Part shown: positions 41,501 to 50,057 of the stretch, piece by piece | How positions within the stretch are numbered: the stretch's first letter is position 1 | How the letters are laid out: each line of letters begins with the position of its first letter | Assembly (NCBI RefSeq): GCF_001509475.1 | Contig: NZ_LLZG01000220.1 | Span: 1 to 64,000, forward strand | Reading direction: 5' to 3' | Origin: Streptomyces regalis | Lineage (GTDB): Bacteria > Actinomycetota > Actinomycetes > Streptomycetales > Streptomycetaceae | Length of the DNA stretch: 64,000 nucleotides | The notes under the pieces: generated by a model | The model's input: only the letters and a program-made list of their open reading frames with translations | What the model was told of the DNA's origin: nothing | The model's database searches: none | Program-made: the position numbers and the translations under genes

Positions 41501-42381
41501 GCAGGGTGAGCCTCGAAGGCCAGGTCGCCGTCGTCACCGGGGCGGCGCGGGGCGTCGGTGAGCTGCTCGCCCGCAAGCTCTCCGCGCGCGGTGCGAAGGT
41601 GGCACTCGTCGGGCTGGAGCCGGACGCCCTCAAGCAGGTCTCCGAACGGCTGCACAGCGACAGCGACCACTGGTACGCCGACGTCACGGATCACGAGGCG
41701 ATGGCCCGGGTGGCGCGGGAGGTCAAGGAGCGGTTCGGGAAGGTCGACATCGTCGTCGCCAATGCCGGTGTCGCGACCGGCGGGCCGTTCGCCGACTCCG
41801 ATCCGGAGGCGTGGCGGCGGGTCATCGAGGTCAATCTGATCGGGTCGGCGGTGACGGCGCGGGCGTTTTTGCCGGTGCTGATGGAGAGCCGGGGGTATCT
41901 GCTCCAGATCGCCTCGCTCGCGGCGATCACTCCGGCGCCGATGATGACCGCGTACTGTGCGTCCAAGTCCGGTGTGGAGGCGTACGCGCACAGTCTGCGG
42001 GCCGAAGTCGGCTACCAGGGCGTCCGGGTGGGGGTCGGGTATCTGTCCTGGACCGACACCGATATGGTGCGCGGGGCCGATCAGGACGACGTCATGCGGG
42101 AGTTGCGGAAACGGCTGCCCTGGCCGTCCAACAAGACCTATCCGCTGGGGCCGGCGGTCGACCGGATCGTGGCCGGCATCGAGCGGCGGTCGAGCCATGT
42201 GTACGGGCAGTGGTGGCTGCGCGGGATGCAGGGCGTGCGCGGGTATCTGCCGGGGATCATCGGGACCGTGGGGCAACGGGAGATGCAGCGGTTCGCCGGG
42301 CGGCTGGCGGGGATGCGGACGGGGCTGGTCGGGGCGGGGGGCGCCGCCGATGAGCAGGAGAGGACTACACGGCGTAACTGA
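41497..42381 (+). CDS. Short-chain dehydrogenase/reductase
   Basis: A 294-aa SDR. The cofactor motif 'VAVVTGAARGVGELLARKLS', the structural 'DIVVANAGVATGGPF', catalytic Ser in 'YLLQIASLAAITPAP' and the 'YCASKSG' Tyr/Lys pair are all present. The C-terminus is longer than in classical SDRs and basic. It is the last gene of the overlapping operon after GAAGGAGGG. Together the three resemble the first three genes (Rv3083-Rv3085) of the Mycobacterium tuberculosis mymA operon, by enzyme order. Confidence 0.93.
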   Translation: MSRVSLEGQVAVVTGAARGVGELLARKLSARGAKVALVGLEPDALKQVSERLHSDSDHWYADVTDHEAMARVAREVKERFGKVDIVVANAGVATGGPFADSDPEAWRRVIEVNLIGSAVTARAFLPVLMESRGYLLQIASLAAITPAPMMTAYCASKSGVEAYAHSLRAEVGYQGVRVGVGYLSWTDTDMVRGADQDDVMRELRKRLPWPSNKTYPLGPAVDRIVAGIERRSSHVYGQWWLRGMQGVRGYLPGIIGTVGQREMQRFAGRLAGMRTGLVGAGGAADEQERTTRRN

Positions 42382-42470
42382 TCGACATGCGGGGGGTTAT
42401 CGCCCGTGTGAATCTGGTCGAGGCCCCACCGAGGGGCCAATCCCCCCACTCACTACGGGAGTGAACCCAC

Positions 42471-42641
42471 ATGGGCATGAAGGACCAGTTCCAGGACAAG
42501 TCGGAACAGATGAAGCAGAAGGCCCAGCAGGCCAAGGAGCAGGCGCAGCAGCGTGGGCGCCAGCGGCCGCAGCGGGACGAGGAGAGCGAGCGGTCGCTTC
42601 GTGAGGAGCGGGAGCGGCTTGACCAGGACTACGACGCGTAG
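42471..42641 (+). CDS. 56-aa Gln/Glu/Lys/Arg-rich helical protein
   Basis: It starts 'MGMKDQFQDKSEQMKQKAQQ', continues with 'AKEQAQQRGRQRPQRDEESE' and ends 'REERERLDQDYDA'. The product is nearly all charged or Gln residues, likely a single helix or coiled coil, reminiscent of CsbD-like stress proteins and small Streptomyces proteins of this kind. GGGAGTGAACCC precedes the ATG by about 6-12 nt. A terminator hairpin follows. No function is known. Confidence 0.7.
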   Translation: MGMKDQFQDKSEQMKQKAQQAKEQAQQRGRQRPQRDEESERSLREERERLDQDYDA

Positions 42642-42668
42642 CCGCTGCGCTTGGCTTTAGCCGTTGAC

Positions 42669-42703
42669 GCGGGGTGCCCCCTTCCTCTTGGTGGGTGCCC
42701 CGC
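42669..42703 (+). terminator. Terminator after the 56-aa gene
   Basis: An 11-bp stem (GCGGGGTGCCC with GGGTGCCCCGC, two G-U pairs) with a 13-nt loop is followed by GTTTGCGTT, 27 nt after the stop. Confidence 0.65.
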
Positions 42704-42730
42704 GTTTGCGTTGCCGTTGGGGGGTTTGTT

Positions 42731-42840
42731 GTCGGGTGCGGGTCGGTGGGGGCTTGTCGCGCAGTTCCCCGCGCCCCTTGGGGCGTTGTCGTCGCGCCCG
42801 CGCGGCGGAGCCGCAAATTGATGCAGCCCCGCGCCCCTGG
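42731..42840. repeat. Dispersed Streptomyces intergenic repeat
   Basis: The segment contains GCGCAGTTCCCCGCGCCCC, then a short spacer, GCGGCGGAGCCGCAAATTG and GCAGCCCCGCGCCCCTGG. I recognise this as a short GC-rich element that recurs between genes in many Streptomyces genomes; that is recollection, not a search. It lies between the 56-aa gene and the end of the tricorn gene. Confidence 0.6.
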
Positions 42841-42887
42841 GTGGGCTGTCCTGCCGCGTCTCAAGAGCCAAGAGCAACTGCCTTGCC

Positions 42888-45800
42888 TTAAGAGCGTGGA
42901 GGGAGGTTTGGTCTTGAGCGGTTTGGGACGTGGGCGTAGTCGGGGGGTGTTGCCGGGGGGTTTGTCTCCAGTAGTTTCAGGGCTAGTTCCACTGCGTCGG
43001 TCAGTTGGGCGTGGCGGCCCTCGGCCCAGTCCAGGGGGGTGCGGAGGACCTCGACGTCTGGGGTTACGCCCTTGTTTTCGATGGACCAGCCGTAGGCGTC
43101 GAACCAGGCCGCGTTCATCGGGACCGTGATCACCGTGCCGTCGCCGAGGCGGTGGCGGCCGGTCATGCCGACGACTCCGCCCCAGGTGCGTTGGCCGACG
43201 ACCGGGCCCAGCTTGAGGAGCTTGAAGGCGGCCGTGATCATGTCGCCGTCCGAGGAGGTGGCCTCGTCCGCGAGGGCGACGACCGGGCCGCGCGGGGCGT
43301 TGGACGCGTACGACACGGGCTGGGCGTTGCGGGTGAGGTCCCAGCCGAGGATCGTGCGGGTCAGCTTCTCCACGACCAGTTCGCTGATGTGGCCGCCCGC
43401 GTTGCCGCGTACGTCGACGATCAGTGCGGGGCGTGACATCTCCATCCGCAGGTCCCGGTTGAACTGGGCCCAGCCCGAGCCGCCCATGTCCGGGATGTGC
43501 AGGTAGCCGCAGCGGCCGCCGCTCAACTCCCGTACGACGTCGCGGCGTTTGGCGACCCAGTCCTGGTAGCGGAGCGGGCGCTCGTCGATCAGGGGGACCA
43601 CTGCCACCCGCCGTGCCCGGCCTGCCTCGCCCTCGGCCGGGGTGAACGTCAGCTCCACCGTCGTGCCGCCGGAGCCGGCCAGGAGGGGGTACGGGCCTGC
43701 GGTCGGGTCCACGGGCCTGCCGTCGACGTGGGTGAGCACCGCGCCTTCCCGGATGCCGGTGCCCGCCAGCGGGGAGCGGGCCTTGGAGTCGGACGATTCG
43801 CCGGGAAGGATGCGCTTGACCATCCAGCCCTCGTCCCTGCGGACGAAGTTGGCGCCCAGCAGGCCCTGCCAGCGCTGGTAGTGCGCCGGGCCCTCGTTGC
43901 GGCGGGCGGCGGCGACGTACGCGTGTGAGGTGCCCAGTTCGCCCAGTACCTCGCGGAGCAGGTCCGCGAACTCGTCGGGGGAGGCGACGCGTTCGACCAG
44001 GGGGCGGTACTGGTCGAGGACCGCGTCCCAGTCGATGCCGCACATCTGCGGCTCCCAGAAGTACGCCCTGATCAGCCGGCCCGCCTCCGCGTACGACTGC
44101 CTCCACTCCGCCGTCGGGTCCACCTCGTGCAGGATGCGGCGCAGATCGATCCACACCGTCGTGTCGCTGTCGCCGGACTCGGAGGCCGGGACCGCCCGCA
44201 ACTCGCCCTCGTCGACCAGGACCAGGCGGGACCCGTCGCCGCTCACCGCGAACCAGTCCAGGTGGTCGACGAGTTCGGACTTCTTCGCCTTGCTGATGTT
44301 GAAGTGTTCGAGGGTCGGCCGCCCCGTCATGTCGTCCGGGTTGGCGAAGGTCTCGCCCAGCGCGCCCGAGATCGGCCAGCGCAGCCAGACCAGTCCACCG
44401 CCCGCGACCGGGTGCAGCGCGGAGTACTTGGAGGCGGTGACCGGGAAGGGGGTGACCCTGCTCTCCAGGCCCTCCACCTCGACGGTCGTCGTACCGGCGT
44501 CCCCGCCCTCCTCTTCCTCCACCGGGTCCAGCCCGCCGGCGGCCGGCCGGCCCTCGGGGTTCAGGGCGAAGGGCGAGGGGGTCGCGGAGGACAGGGGGAC
44601 CAGGTAGGGGCGGCAGCCGAGTGGGAAGGAGAGGTCGCCGGTGTGGACGTCGTAGACCGGGTCGAAGCCTCGCCAGGAGAGGAAGGCCAAGTAGCGGCCG
44701 TCCCGGGTGAACACCGGGTTCTCGTCCTCGAAGCGGCCGTTGGTGACGTCGACGATCAGGCTGTCCTTGATGCGGGCCAGCTTGATCTGGCGAAGGGAGC
44801 GGCCGATCCCCGGATGCGACCACGTCAGCCACGTCCCGTCCGGGGAGAAGGCCAGGTCCCTTACCGGGCCGTTGATCGACCGGATCAGCTCCGTGACCTC
44901 GCCGCCCGAGTCCTCGGTTGCGTCGATGAGCAGGAGCCGGCCGTCGTGCGAGGCGATCGCGAGCCGCTCGCCCTTCGGGTCGGCGACCATCTCCAGGACC
45001 CGGCCCAGCTCGCCCGAGGCCAGTCGGCGCGGCTCGCGGTCGCCCGTCGCCCGCGGCAGATAGGCGATCTCGATGGCGTCCTCGCCCTCCGCGTCCGTCA
45101 CATACGCGACCTGGCCGACCGAGCCGAGCATCTCGGGCAGCCGGACCCGTACGCCGGGCGTGTCGGTCATCGTGCGGGCCGGGCCGTCCCGGTGGGTCGC
45201 CCAGTAAAGGCTGCCCCGTACGACGACGGCGCTCGCGCGACCCGTCTCGTCGACGGAGATGCCGTCGATGTGCTGGGCGGCGGGCACCTGGTACGTACGG
45301 CGTCCCGCGCGCGGCCCGCTCAGCCGTACGTCGAGCCGGCGGGGCTCGGAGTGGGCGGCGAGGTCGTCCACGATCCACAGGTCGCCCGCGCACTGGTACA
45401 CCACCCGGGTGCCGTCACTGGAGGCGTGCCGGGCGTAGAAGGCGTCGTGGTCGGTGTGGCGGCGCAGGTCGGAGCCGTCGTGGGCGCAGGAGTAGAGGTT
45501 GCCGACGCCCTCGTGGTCGGAGAGGAAGGCGATACGGCCGCCGACGAACATGGGGGAGTGGAGGTGGCCGCCGATGTCCGGGAGCAGGCGTTCGCCGTGC
45601 AGCCAGAGGCGGCCCATCGCCCCGCCCCGGTAGCGCTTCCAGGCGGCCGGTTCGTGGGGTGGGGTGCCGGTCAGGAGCAGGGTTTTTCGCTCGCCGTCGA
45701 GGTCGGCGACCTGGATGTCGGAGCACGGGCCCCAGGGGAGCTTGCGGCCGGGGTCGCCGCCGAGGCTGACCTTGTAGGCCCAGGTGAAGTGGGAGAAGGG

Positions 45801-46121
45801 CTCGCCGTGGGAGGCGACGGCGAGGATGATGCCGTCGGGTGTCCAGCCGCACACCTGGGTGTCCGCCGACCCCCAGTGGGTGAGCTGGCTGCCGGGTCCG
45901 CCGTCCACCGGGACCAGGTGGATCTCGGGGACCAGACTGCGCCAGCTCGTGTACGCGATGTGCCGGCCGTCGGGGGAGAAGCGGGGGTGGCCGGTCTTGG
46001 TGCGGTCCACGGTGAGGCGCCAGGCGCGGCCCGGACCGTCGAGGGGGGCCAGCCACAGGTCGTCCTCGGCCACGAAGCACAGCAGATCGCCGCTCAGATG
46101 CGGTAGGCGCAGGTAGCTCAC
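42888..46121 (-). CDS. Tricorn protease homologue (S41)
   Basis: A cytosolic peptidase of about 1077 aa that finishes protein breakdown after the proteasome. It has an N-terminal beta-propeller part ('LRLPHLSGDLLCFVAEDDLW', 'HPRFSPDGRHIAYTSWRSL'), a second propeller, a C1 helical domain, a PDZ-like region ('GTGIREGAVLTHVDGRPVD') and the catalytic C2 domain. Active-site candidates are His in 'LGTSHAYVAAARR' and Ser in 'LADEATSSDGDMITAAF'. Length fits Streptomyces tricorn. GTG at 46121 starts the conserved 'MSYLRLPHL', although the Shine-Dalgarno GGGGAG abuts it, so a longer N-terminus is possible. Confidence 0.93.
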   Translation of the reverse strand: MSYLRLPHLSGDLLCFVAEDDLWLAPLDGPGRAWRLTVDRTKTGHPRFSPDGRHIAYTSWRSLVPEIHLVPVDGGPGSQLTHWGSADTQVCGWTPDGIILAVASHGEPFSHFTWAYKVSLGGDPGRKLPWGPCSDIQVADLDGERKTLLLTGTPPHEPAAWKRYRGGAMGRLWLHGERLLPDIGGHLHSPMFVGGRIAFLSDHEGVGNLYSCAHDGSDLRRHTDHDAFYARHASSDGTRVVYQCAGDLWIVDDLAAHSEPRRLDVRLSGPRAGRRTYQVPAAQHIDGISVDETGRASAVVVRGSLYWATHRDGPARTMTDTPGVRVRLPEMLGSVGQVAYVTDAEGEDAIEIAYLPRATGDREPRRLASGELGRVLEMVADPKGERLAIASHDGRLLLIDATEDSGGEVTELIRSINGPVRDLAFSPDGTWLTWSHPGIGRSLRQIKLARIKDSLIVDVTNGRFEDENPVFTRDGRYLAFLSWRGFDPVYDVHTGDLSFPLGCRPYLVPLSSATPSPFALNPEGRPAAGGLDPVEEEEGGDAGTTTVEVEGLESRVTPFPVTASKYSALHPVAGGGLVWLRWPISGALGETFANPDDMTGRPTLEHFNISKAKKSELVDHLDWFAVSGDGSRLVLVDEGELRAVPASESGDSDTTVWIDLRRILHEVDPTAEWRQSYAEAGRLIRAYFWEPQMCGIDWDAVLDQYRPLVERVASPDEFADLLREVLGELGTSHAYVAAARRNEGPAHYQRWQGLLGANFVRRDEGWMVKRILPGESSDSKARSPLAGTGIREGAVLTHVDGRPVDPTAGPYPLLAGSGGTTVELTFTPAEGEAGRARRVAVVPLIDERPLRYQDWVAKRRDVVRELSGGRCGYLHIPDMGGSGWAQFNRDLRMEMSRPALIVDVRGNAGGHISELVVEKLTRTILGWDLTRNAQPVSYASNAPRGPVVALADEATSSDGDMITAAFKLLKLGPVVGQRTWGGVVGMTGRHRLGDGTVITVPMNAAWFDAYGWSIENKGVTPDVEVLRTPLDWAEGRHAQLTDAVELALKLLETNPPATPPDYAHVPNRSRPNLPPRS

Positions 46122-46192
46122 CTCCCCATGCTTTTCCTGTGGACGAACCGGGGCAACTCGTGGCACAAGGTCTGGCGTGACCCAGAACACGA

Positions 46193-46254
46193 ACGAAACC
46201 GTTTCGTTTCGCTGAGGAATGGGGTACCTTTCTTGGTGTACGAAACCGTATCGT
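46193..46254. promoter_or_regulatory. Two copies of a palindromic TetR-type operator
   Basis: ACGAAACCGTTTCGT (46193-46207, perfect 6-3-6) and ACGAAACCGTATCGT (46240-46254, one mismatch) are direct copies 47 bp apart. They lie between tricorn and tetR; the second ends 22 bp before the tetR start. They are likely autoregulatory sites and might also affect tricorn. Confidence 0.7.
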
Positions 46255-46276
46255 TCGGAGTGGGAAGGTGAGTACG

Positions 46277-46879
46277 GTGACCGAGGCCGCAACCGCGCGT
46301 CGCAGCCGCATCAGCCCCGAGCGTGAGGCCGAGTTGTACGAGGCCGTGCTCGACCTGCTCCGGGAGGTCGGCTACGACGCCCTCACCATGGACGCCGTGG
46401 CGGCCCGCACCCGGTCCAGCAAGGCGACGCTCTACCGCCAGTGGGGCGGCAAGGCCGAGCTGGTGGTGAAGGCCATCCGGCACAACAAGCCCGGCAAGGA
46501 CATCGGCGAGGTCGACACCGGGTCGCTCCGCGGCGACTTCCACGCGCTCATGGCGCATGTGGACGACGCCGAGATGGAGCAGAACAGCGCGCTGATGCGC
46601 GGGCTGGCCATGGCGATGCACGCGAACCCGGACCTGCACCGGGAGTTCCGGAGCCAGATCGTCGAACCGGAGATCGTGCAATTCCGCCGTGTGCTGGAGC
46701 GCGCCGTCGACCGGGGTGAGGTCCGTGCGGACTGCCCGGCGCTGGACTTCGTGGTGCACATGATGTTCGGCGCGTTCGTGACCTGCACGATCCTCGACGA
46801 GAGGCCGCCGACGCGGGCCTTCCTCACCTCGTACATCGACGCCGTGGTCCTCCCCGCCCTCGGCGTGCCCGTCAACTGA
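46277..46879 (+). CDS. TetR-family repressor
   Basis: A protein of about 200 aa with N-terminal HTH 'YEAVLDLLREVGYDALTMDA' and 'VAARTRSSKATLYRQWGGK', and a TetR_C-type ligand domain. GTG at 46277 is preferred because GGGAAGG sits about 8 nt upstream; GTG at 46268 is also in frame. The stop codon starts a four-copy degenerate 16-17-bp repeat. The MMPL exporter gene follows after 154 bp and is the probable regulated partner. Confidence 0.92.
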   Translation: MTEAATARRSRISPEREAELYEAVLDLLREVGYDALTMDAVAARTRSSKATLYRQWGGKAELVVKAIRHNKPGKDIGEVDTGSLRGDFHALMAHVDDAEMEQNSALMRGLAMAMHANPDLHREFRSQIVEPEIVQFRRVLERAVDRGEVRADCPALDFVVHMMFGAFVTCTILDERPPTRAFLTSYIDAVVLPALGVPVN

Positions 46880-46941
46880 CAAGTCCTCTCACCGACAAGT
46901 CCCCTCAGCTGGCGAGTCCCCTCGGCTGACGGGTTCCCCGA
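46876..46941 (+). repeat. Four degenerate 16-17-bp tandem repeats starting at the tetR stop codon
   Basis: Units begin at 46876, 46892, 46909 and 46926 with the pattern CTGACAAGTCCYCTCA. The first includes the tetR TGA. Identity to the first unit falls with distance. Confidence 0.75.
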
Positions 46942-47033
46942 GCAAGCCCTCCACCTGACGTAACCGCTCACGTCGTCGGGCTGATCACCCCTGCCCAAGT
47001 ACCGACCCCACGACCTGACCGGGAGACGCCTCC

Positions 47034-49265
47034 GTGGCCACGTTCCTGTACAAACTCGGCCGACTCGCCTTCAGGCGACGGCACTTCGTCGTCCTCATAT
47101 GGGTCGCGCTGCTCACCCTCGCGGGCGTCGGCGCGGCCAGCGCACCCAGCGCCGGATCCAGCTCCTTCTCCATCCCCGGCACCGAGGCGCAGAAGGCCTT
47201 CGACCTGCTGGAACAGCGCTTCCCGGGCAGCAGCGCGGACGGAGCGACCGCCCGTGTCGTCTTCAAGGCGCCGAGCGGCGAGAAGATGACCGATGCCGAC
47301 AACAAGGCGACCGTCGAGGAGACCGTCAGGGAGCTGTCCAACGGCTCCGAGGTCGTCTCCGTCGCCGACCCGTACACGGCGAACGCCGTCAGCCGGGACG
47401 GCACGGTCGCGTACGCCTCGGTGTCCTACAAGGTCGCCGGCCCGGAGCTTCAGGACAGCACCCGGGACGCCCTGGACGAGGCCGCGCAGGACGCGCGGGA
47501 CGCGGGGCTGACCGTCGAAGTCGGCGGTGACGCGCTCCAGACGGTCGCGGAGGCCGGGGCCGGCGAGATCGTCGGCATCGCCATCGCCGCGATCGTCCTC
47601 GTCATCACCCTGGGCTCGCTGGTCGCGGCCGGGCTGCCGCTGCTGACGGCGATGATCGGCGTGGGTATCGGCGTCTCCGTCATCACCGCCCTCGCCAGCA
47701 CTCTGGAGCTGGGCTCGACCACGTCCACCCTGGCGGTGATGATCGGCCTCGCGGTCGGCATCGACTACGCCCTGTTCATCGTCTCCCGCTACCGGGGTGA
47801 GTTGGCCGAGGGCCGTGATCGCGAGGAGGCGGTCGGACGGGCCACCGGCACGGCGGGCTCCGCGGTGGTCTTCGCCGGCCTGACGGTCGTGATCGCCCTG
47901 GCCGGCCTCTCGGTCGTCAACGTCCCGATGCTGACCAAGATGGGCCTCGCGGCGGCGGGCACGGTCGTCATCGCCGTCCTGATCGCCCTGACCATGATCC
48001 CGGCGCTGCTCGGCTACGCGGGCCGGAAGGTCCAGCCGACGGGTGAGAAGAGCAAGCTGTTCGGCCGCCGGAAGGCATCGAAGAGCCCGGAGGCAGCGGC
48101 CAAGCCCAACATGGGCACCCGCTGGGCGAGTTTCGTCGTCCGCCGTCCCGTCGCCGTCCTGCTCCTCGGCGTGGTCGGCCTGGGCGCCCTCGCGGCCCCG
48201 GTCACCTCGATGGAACTGGGTCTGCCCGACGACGGCACACAGCCGACGTCCACCACGCAGCGCCGCGCCTACGACATCCTCTCGGAGGGCTTCGGCCCCG
48301 GTTTCAACGGCCCGTTGATGATCGTGGGCGACGCCAGGGCGAGCGACGACCCGCAGGCTGCCGCCACGACGGTGGCCGACAAGATCAAGGGCCTGGACGA
48401 CGTCGCGGCGGTGACCCCGGCGCAACTCAACAAGGCCGGGGACACCTTCATCATCACCGTCATCCCGGACTCCAAGCCCGCCTCGACACAGACCGAGGAC
48501 CTGGTCCACGTCATCCGTGACACCGGTGCCGACATCAAGGCCGACACGGACGCGGAGGTGCTCGTCACCGGCCAGACGGCCATGAACATCGACTTCTCGC
48601 AGCGGATGAACGACGCGCTGATCCCCTACCTGGGTCTCGTCGTCGGCCTCGCCTTCCTCCTGCTGATCCTGGTCTTCCGCTCGATCCTGGTCCCCCTCAA
48701 GGCGGCCCTCGGCTTCCTGCTGAGCGTGCTCGCCGCGCTGGGCGCCGTCGTCGCGGTCTTCCAGTGGGGCTGGCTGTCCGGCCTGCTGGGCGTCGAGGAG
48801 ACCGGCCCGATCATGTCGATGATGCCGATCTTCATGATCGGCGTGGTCTTCGGCCTGGCCATGGACTACGAGGTGTTCCTCGTGACGCGGATGCGCGAGG
48901 CGTACGTCCACGGCGAGAAGCCCAGTCAGGCCGTGGTGACCGGCTTCAGGCACGGCGCCCGGGTGGTCACGGCCGCGGCGATCATCATGATGGCGGTCTT
49001 CGCGGGCTTCATCACCTCCAGCGAGTCCATGGTCAAGATGATCGGCTTCGGCCTGGCGATCGCGGTCTTCTTCGACGCCTTCGTCGTGCGGATGGCCATC
49101 GTCCCGGCGGTCCTGGCCCTGCTCGGCAAGAAGGCCTGGTGGCTCCCGAAGTGGCTGGACCGCGCCCTGCCGAACGTGGACGTGGAGGGCGAGGGGCTGC
49201 GCACGGAGACCGAATCCGAGAAGGATGGGGATCCGGACGGGGACCGCGCCCTGGTGCGCGTCTGA
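47034..49265 (+). CDS. MMPL-family (RND-type) transporter
   Basis: A 743-aa membrane exporter of lipids or drugs. TM1 is 'FVVLIWVALLTLAGVGAAS', followed by an extracellular domain with 'FSIPGTEAQKAFDLLEQRFP'. Each half carries a proton-relay motif, 'GLAVGIDYALFIVSRYRGEL' and 'GLAMDYEVFLVTRMREAY'. 'TGTAGSAVVFAGLTVVIALA' is a typical MMPL helix. GTG at 47034. It lies downstream of a TetR gene with operator-like palindromes and is followed by a bidirectional terminator. Confidence 0.94.
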   Translation: MATFLYKLGRLAFRRRHFVVLIWVALLTLAGVGAASAPSAGSSSFSIPGTEAQKAFDLLEQRFPGSSADGATARVVFKAPSGEKMTDADNKATVEETVRELSNGSEVVSVADPYTANAVSRDGTVAYASVSYKVAGPELQDSTRDALDEAAQDARDAGLTVEVGGDALQTVAEAGAGEIVGIAIAAIVLVITLGSLVAAGLPLLTAMIGVGIGVSVITALASTLELGSTTSTLAVMIGLAVGIDYALFIVSRYRGELAEGRDREEAVGRATGTAGSAVVFAGLTVVIALAGLSVVNVPMLTKMGLAAAGTVVIAVLIALTMIPALLGYAGRKVQPTGEKSKLFGRRKASKSPEAAAKPNMGTRWASFVVRRPVAVLLLGVVGLGALAAPVTSMELGLPDDGTQPTSTTQRRAYDILSEGFGPGFNGPLMIVGDARASDDPQAAATTVADKIKGLDDVAAVTPAQLNKAGDTFIITVIPDSKPASTQTEDLVHVIRDTGADIKADTDAEVLVTGQTAMNIDFSQRMNDALIPYLGLVVGLAFLLLILVFRSILVPLKAALGFLLSVLAALGAVVAVFQWGWLSGLLGVEETGPIMSMMPIFMIGVVFGLAMDYEVFLVTRMREAYVHGEKPSQAVVTGFRHGARVVTAAAIIMMAVFAGFITSSESMVKMIGFGLAIAVFFDAFVVRMAIVPAVLALLGKKAWWLPKWLDRALPNVDVEGEGLRTETESEKDGDPDGDRALVRV

Positions 49266-49302
49266 CCGGCCACCGCTGAAGGACGACCATCGAAGCAGAC
49301 CG

Positions 49303-49342
49303 GCCGGTGAGGGCTCCGTGGGGACGGGGCGCCCTCACCGGC
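49303..49342. terminator. Bidirectional terminator between MMPL and vapC genes
   Basis: A 12-bp perfect stem (GCCGGTGAGGGC and complement) with a 16-nt loop is followed on the plus strand by TTCTTC. It separates two convergent genes. Confidence 0.75.
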
Positions 49343-49346
49343 TTCT

Positions 49347-49763
49347 TCATACGGGCGGGGCGAAGACACTTCGCTCGGTGACGTCCGTGAGGACGCGAGC
49401 GGCGGCACGGAAGTCGTTGTCGTCGTGCAGTACGACCAGGCCGTGATGGGCAGCGGTGGCACAGACCAGCCAGTCCACGGCGGAGAGGCTCTGGTGCTGC
49501 CCGCGCTGGGCGAGCCTGTGCTGCCCGGCCTCGATCCAGCGCCACGCGCCCTTGGGGACGGAGGCATCGGGATACAGCTCGGCGAACATCTCGGCCATGT
49601 CGTCGTACTCGTCGAGGTTGCGGGCCGACTGAAGGAATTCGGTGCGCTGGGCCGCACATGACCCGATAGCCCCGTCGTCCAGCTCGTGCGACCAGAGGTC
49701 GTTGAGCTTTCGGTCGCGTTGAAGCCGCCACACGGCGGTCGAGTCGGCGAGATAGCGGATCAC
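49347..49763 (-). CDS. vapC: PIN-domain ribonuclease toxin (VapC)
   Basis: A 138-aa PIN RNase. Acidic metal-site residues are visible: Asp7 in 'YLADSTAVWRL', Glu in 'SCAAQRTEFLQSA', Asp in 'LSAVDWLVCATAAHHGLVV' and Asp in 'LHDDNDFRAAARVL'. VapC toxins cleave tRNA or rRNA. GTG at 49763 lies 2 nt after the vapB stop, so toxin translation is coupled to the antitoxin. Confidence 0.9.
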   Translation of the reverse strand: MIRYLADSTAVWRLQRDRKLNDLWSHELDDGAIGSCAAQRTEFLQSARNLDEYDDMAEMFAELYPDASVPKGAWRWIEAGQHRLAQRGQHQSLSAVDWLVCATAAHHGLVVLHDDNDFRAAARVLTDVTERSVFAPPV

Positions 49764-49765
49764 GG

Positions 49766-50014
49766 TCAGGCGATGTCCTTCTGCGTGTGCCCTGGGTCGA
49801 CGGACCCCTTCTCCGCCGCGTGGCGCCGCCAGAAGGCGTCCTCATCCCACTGCTGGGCTCGCTCCAGGTGACGCAATCGGGCCTCGGTGCGTCGCCGACG
49901 CTCGGCGTACTCCCGCAGCGCCAGGTTGACCATTTCCTTCTTGGTCTTGGCGCCGGACAGCCTCATCGCCTCGGTGAGGGCTTCGTCGTCGATGTCGATC
50001 TGAGTTGCGGACAT
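49766..50014 (-). CDS. vapB: VapB-type antitoxin
   Basis: An 82-aa protein. The N-terminal ribbon-helix-helix-like part ('TQIDIDDEALTEAMRLSGAK', then 'TKKEMVNLALREYAERRRR') binds DNA. The C-terminal part 'AQQWDEDAFWRRHAAEKG' would wrap the toxin. It is typical of the VapB/DUF2191 group. It is the first gene of the pair and probably represses it. Confidence 0.9.
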   Translation of the reverse strand: MSATQIDIDDEALTEAMRLSGAKTKKEMVNLALREYAERRRRTEARLRHLERAQQWDEDAFWRRHAAEKGSVDPGHTQKDIA

Positions 50015-50057
50015 GGCACCTCCGTGAGATGTGCTTCATACAAAGGTAGCCCATGAC

